Shown here piece after piece: positions 60,423-64,000 of a stretch of 64,000 nucleotides of DNA. The notes under the pieces are model-generated. The model had not been told where the DNA came from. It saw only the letters and a program-made list of their open reading frames with translations, and made no database searches. The stretch covers positions 1 through 64,000 of the forward strand of contig JAWQRO010000029.1 in NCBI GenBank assembly GCA_033557835.1, written 5' to 3'. Source of the DNA: Helochares maculicollis (Eukaryota > Arthropoda > Insecta > Coleoptera > Hydrophilidae). A program made the position numbers and the translations under genes. Within the stretch, counting starts at the first letter, position 1. Each line of letters starts with the position of its first letter.

Positions 60423-61072
60423 CATGAACCTGATATTAGTAACAGAGAATCTGATATTTTATACGGTAAGTTAAATGGGTTACAAATAAATTATTGTTAT
60501 AATTGTGCAAAAAAATAATTAATAATGGTAAATTTATTTTTAGATAACTCAATAAGCTACGAAACAAATTCATAATTTGGTAATTATACAATCGAAGCCA
60601 ACAAATAATGAAACTTCAAATGACAATAAGCTCCAAGAAAAACATGTTTTAACCAAGAGTCTTCACTCAAAAATAGTTAAATTAATAATAAATATTATCC
60701 ACAGGCTGCCTTTAACAACGGTATATGAACTTTACGCAGTTTTAAAAAGTGAATGGTACAAAAAGTTTGCACCCAAAGCTTATATTCTTCTGGGGTACAA
60801 ATGCTAAATAAATTCGCATCCTGTACTAACAAAAAAAATTACTTTTGGGCAGTATTTGTATAAAGGGGTATTAAATGCTTTAGAAAACCGAATTGATCCA
60901 GAAATATTTAAAGATAATTGCGTAAACATATTAGTTTTATTGAGGGTATGAATACTATAATTACTCTAAATATGATTTTGTGGGTAAATTGAAAGTATTA
61001 ATTGATAATAATGTTAAATTACATGGAAAAATATATTCTATAAGACTAGAAGACGAGCTTGTATTTATCTGA
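60423..61072 (+). pseudogene. Unrecognised, broken coding-like block with possible small intron
   Basis: I do not recognise a family. Frame from 60577 reads VIIQSKPTNNETSNDNKLQE, then HSKIVKLIINIIHRLPLTTV, YAVLKSEWYKKFAPKAY and ILLGYKC, stops at 60805-60807, and resumes in the same frame as KKITFGQYLYKGVLNALENR then IDPEIFKDNCVNILVLL to a stop near 60951. A single-base shift would continue it as YEYYNYSKYDFVGKLKVLID and KIYSIRLEDELVFI to about 61070. Upstream, a frame HEPDISNRESDILY ends at a GTAAGT (60466) with a TTTTTAG acceptor at 60543; joining them gives DNSISYETNS before a stop. A 78-bp intron is normal for insects. The residue mix (Lys/Glu/Asp with hydrophobic spacing) looks coding, but AT-rich DNA can mimic this. 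It lies between repeat blocks that share words in opposite orientation. Confidence 0.35.
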
Positions 61073-61412
61073 AATATAGAAAAGGTCATATTGCTTTTTA
61101 TCGATAAAATTCATAATAAACATCGAGAGAATGTAGTGCTTCTCTCATTAGGTTAACTGGTTTTGACCTAGTCAAAGACGTCGCTTTAGACTCGATACAT
61201 CTACAATACCTTGGTTTGATACAGTGGGTTGAAAAGAGTAGGATGGTTGGAAAAAAGAGTTTGATATTCATCATGTATCCTAATGCAAAGCAACACAGTA
61301 CTGACTCATGCTACTATAAAGGGTTTTGCAGAAATTATTTTCACTACACAACCCACATGTTAGGAACACCAATGTGACCACGACCTGGTATTTTCTAAGT
61401 ATATACAGGCAC
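61073..61412. other. Unassigned DNA
   Basis: May hold further decayed parts of the preceding block; no motif readable. Confidence 0.35.
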
Positions 61413-61707
61413 AACGTCACCGTTACTGTTATAAAAATAACGGCATCAAACACGTCGTTAGATTCTTCAAAACCTCAAGATTTAAGTTTTTCAAGAACGC
61501 AAAACCGTCTTTATGAAAGAGCAACAGAAAAGAAATATAAAACCATTTAAGTCAAATTTTATAGCTTCGTGTTTTTTCGAATCATTTCAAAGAAAACGTG
61601 ACCTCGAAAACAAATCGCTTTGTTTGTATCTTCCGCCGCAAGAATTTCGATTATATCATAAATCGCAAACTAACATCACCCTTATCTCTATAAAAATACC
61701 GGCATCA
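61413..61707 (+). repeat. Pair of 36-bp direct repeats 259 bp apart
   Basis: 61413-61448 and 61672-61707 align without gaps, with 29 of 36 positions identical by eye. The shared core is TATAAAAATA followed by a variable base and CGGCATCA. The frames at 61326-61550 and 61513-61710 overlap this pair and match nothing known. Confidence 0.6.
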
Positions 61708-62839
61708 TAATCAAAACAAAGCCATATATTCTTAAACAATAACTTAATTGTCGACATTCTTTATCGTTAAAATTCGATGGCTACCTAAATACGATAGACT
61801 ACAATCAATTTCTATCACAATTAATACTTCCAAATCATGTTATTGCGATGAAAGAAAAACATGCACCACTTCTCTTGCGTCTGTGGTTGTAAATTTTTTG
61901 CGCTTTACGTTTTTTGATGAGCATCCGCTTTCATTTTTATCACGTTGTTTACAATAAAATGACAATTTTTTTATTTCGTGCTTGGTAAGTTCAGATGATT
62001 TGCCTATTAGTAAATATGTCTTTCTTTCAATAAGGCATTAAGAAAAGCTTAGCTAACTTTCGTAATAGTAAATAATGTGTTAAAGACGAATTAAAATGAA
62101 CGCAATGCGACCAAACACGTGGAGCCTGTTTTTCCTCTCCGGTTGAAATTTATTGGGCTGTTAACTTTTTTCGCTCGCCTTCATTTCTTTTAAGCAAGGG
62201 TTTTTTATTATTATTTCGTCAGTTTCGAGTCCAGATGCTTTAAACGTAAACAGGAAGGTGATTCTTTGAAATAGCGATAAAATTCGTCTATGTTCGACCG
62301 ACGATGTCAGCGAATTCCAACAGTGGTTCTTAACATGTACATGTAATTAATACCTCGGTTACTAATTATGCCTCAAAGTGCAAACAAAAACCTATCGCTC
62401 ATTATTTCTTATATCTACCACCCCTTTAAGTTTTGTAACTTAATTTTGAAATAGGTTGTATGCTGGGCTTTTGTTTTAAAAAAATGTTCTTGATAAAGCT
62501 ATATGTATACACTTTTTATTATTGCATGTTCCTTGTCTCATTTTATGTAGCGCAGAACTAGCAGTTTTAAATGTTGATTCAGCAGGAAATTAATTAACAA
62601 ACATTTTTAGTTTAGTAATATCATCTTATGGAACAGCTTGTCAAGTAATGTATGGCTTTAATTTAATAGATGTGGCAAATGATGTCAGACATCTCAAAGC
62701 TCCGTTAAGTGATAGTACTTTAGCAAAAAAATAACAATAAAAATAAATCTCATATCTCATAGTATTTAAAAGGAACTCAATCCATCATGTTTCATTCCCC
62801 AATGTTAGGACATAGTTTTAGTTTTTTGTAGCAGAAGGC
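61708..62839. other. Unassigned AT-rich DNA
   Basis: No gene or repeat recognised. The 69-codon frame at 61748-61957 has no family resemblance. Confidence 0.45.
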
Positions 62840-63080
62840 TCGCCCCAAACTAATGTTTGGCTTTCTAAGGCTTGCCCATAACCATTTTTTCGTGTCTGGT
62901 TTCTCTAGCCTGGGTCCAAGGCCCCAGGCTGTACTTTTGGTTTCTAAGGCTTGGATATTGTTATCTTTCAAGGTTCAGTTCATGGCTTGCCCAATGGTTC
63001 GACCCAGCTTCATCCCCCAAACGTTGCGAGAATTGACATACGATTTGCGGGGGTCTGGTTCGAGTCTTATCTAATAATTC
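62840..63080 (-). repeat. Dispersed CAAGGCTTGG-type repeats, block 1
   Basis: GGCTCGCCCCAAACTAATG, TTTGGCTTTCTAAGGCTTGC, CCAAGGCCCCAGGCTG, TTTCTAAGGCTTGGA, and GGCTTGCCCAATGGTT follow one another at irregular spacing. These are the words of the 59.7-kb tandem repeat, mainly on the other strand. The frame at 62853-63074 results from the repeat and is not taken as a gene. Confidence 0.65.
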
Positions 63081-63410
63081 CTACATACCAGAAATACTAT
63101 GAAAATTGGCTAGTGTAGCCAAATATTAGATTGGCTTTCAATTTTGGGACTTGTAAAGCTACGGGCAGTACCCATTATTGACGACAGTTATACAAATAAT
63201 CTAATAAACTAATTACTTAAATAATTATTAAGAAATTTGATTTAATCGGAGGCCAGAGCTACTAATTTTTATGTTTGAATGTTTTATGAAGCATCATTAT
63301 ATAATAATACGCTAAACGTTGTAAAACTATTTTTTTAATGCAAATCATGACAATGTTAACTTCTCCAGGACAACATCTAGTAAATTAAAAACTTAAGCAT
63401 TAAAAATTGT
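63081..63410. other. AT-rich spacer
   Basis: No feature recognised between repeat blocks. Confidence 0.4.
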
Positions 63411-63960
63411 TGCAGGATAGGCACTTTCAAGGCCAGTTGTCAGCCGAGCCTTGGCCCATTGAAGGTAAGCACGATCTTCTTTCTGGCGCAAAGGATCGCA
63501 ATGGGCCACTTCAACGCAAATACAAATATTTTTATTTTAAAATTTTTTATAATTACAATTTTATTTTAATTTTTTTTATAAAAACAATATAACCATACAC
63601 ATATAACATATAGTGTTTAAGAGATTTTTTTCATTGTTCAATTCCTCAAGGCTCGGGCCTGGCTTTAGCTTTTCAATTCCAAATGCTTGGCATGACCTGA
63701 CCTGCCCTTACTTAGTTTTTGGCTTTCCAAGGCTTGGTCCAAATCTAATTTATGGCTTTCTGACACTCGGTCCAATGCTTGTAATCAAGCTAGACTTTTA
63801 AACCCCAAGGCTTGGACATTGCAATCATACAAGACGCATGGCATAGCTTGACTAATGTTTTGTCCCATCCTCGTATCAAGGCTTTAGAGCATCGGCTGAC
63901 AATTGGTCGAGGTCAGGTTTGAACCTAGACCAACGGTTTCTTCCAACTAGGGTATAAATT
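63411..63960 (-). repeat. Dispersed CAAGGCTTGG-type repeats, block 2
   Basis: Includes CAGCCGAGCCTTGGCCCATT near 63442, CCTCAAGGCTCGGGCCTGGC near 63644, TTTGGCTTTCCAAGGCTTGG then TCCAAATC near 63718, ATGGCTTTCTGACACTCGGT near 63753, and CCCCAAGGCTTGGACATTG near 63803. An AT-rich gap at about 63510-63620 splits the block. Spacing between words is roughly 35-60 bp but irregular. It continues to near the right edge of the window. Confidence 0.7.
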
Positions 63961-64000
63961 AGTTTTTGCCCAGTATTGTATTTCTGCTGCTTAAAACAGT

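Noticed and set aside
63040..63075. GGTTCGAGTC resembling a tRNA T-loop
   Set aside because: No matching acceptor, D or anticodon stems could be drawn around it, and it lies in a repeat block. No tRNA or rRNA gene was recognised in the window.

Overview
The window is about 64 kb of AT-rich eukaryotic DNA. The mix of decayed transposons suggests an arthropod, most likely an insect: a DD37D (maT-type) Tc1/mariner copy, several DD34D mariner copies, a pogo-like copy, LINEs with an RNase H domain and a CR1/Jockey-type LINE. I cannot name the species. No complete host gene was recognised. Open reading frames are short, mostly 60-110 codons, as expected by chance in AT-rich DNA, or are fragments or shadows of dead transposases and reverse transcriptases. 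The window reads as a gene desert or the inside of a very large intron.

Layout. 1-1059: a DD37D Tc1/mariner copy running off the left edge. 1.06-12.3 kb: unassigned DNA, with a GC-rich island near 3.0 kb and a decayed long-period satellite at about 4.4-8.0 kb. 12.3-14.2 kb: foldback-like elements whose right arms are exact 20-bp tandem arrays; relatives recur at 18.4, 22.2 and 41.5-44.5 kb. 18.19 kb: a perfect 15-bp-arm hairpin. 19.7-20.3 kb: a mariner relic. 22.9-23.5 kb: a GC-richer island. 25.6-27.9 and 31.0-33.3 kb: very AT-rich, partly repetitive DNA. 29.7-30.9 kb: a CR1/Jockey-like LINE fragment. 36.2-38.0 kb: a degenerate minisatellite with a basic unit of about 45 bp and a 186-bp higher-order duplication. 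40.2-40.5 kb: clustered TAAT-core motifs beside a C-rich tract.

45.9-56.2 kb is a transposon graveyard. It holds a pogo-like relic, a mariner relic, two opposed mariner fragments, and two LINE fragments in tandem on the minus strand, one of which joins directly to a mariner fragment. 59.7-64.0 kb carries CCAAGCCTTGG-type repeats on both sides of an unrecognised, broken, coding-like block at 60.4-61.1 kb.

There is no operon-like or pathway-like cooperation between genes here. The coding remnants are mobile elements with frameshifts, stops and, in most copies, lost catalytic residues. The most unusual structures are the foldback-like family with phased 20-bp arrays, the 36-38 kb higher-order minisatellite, and the repeat-flanked coding-like block near the right end.
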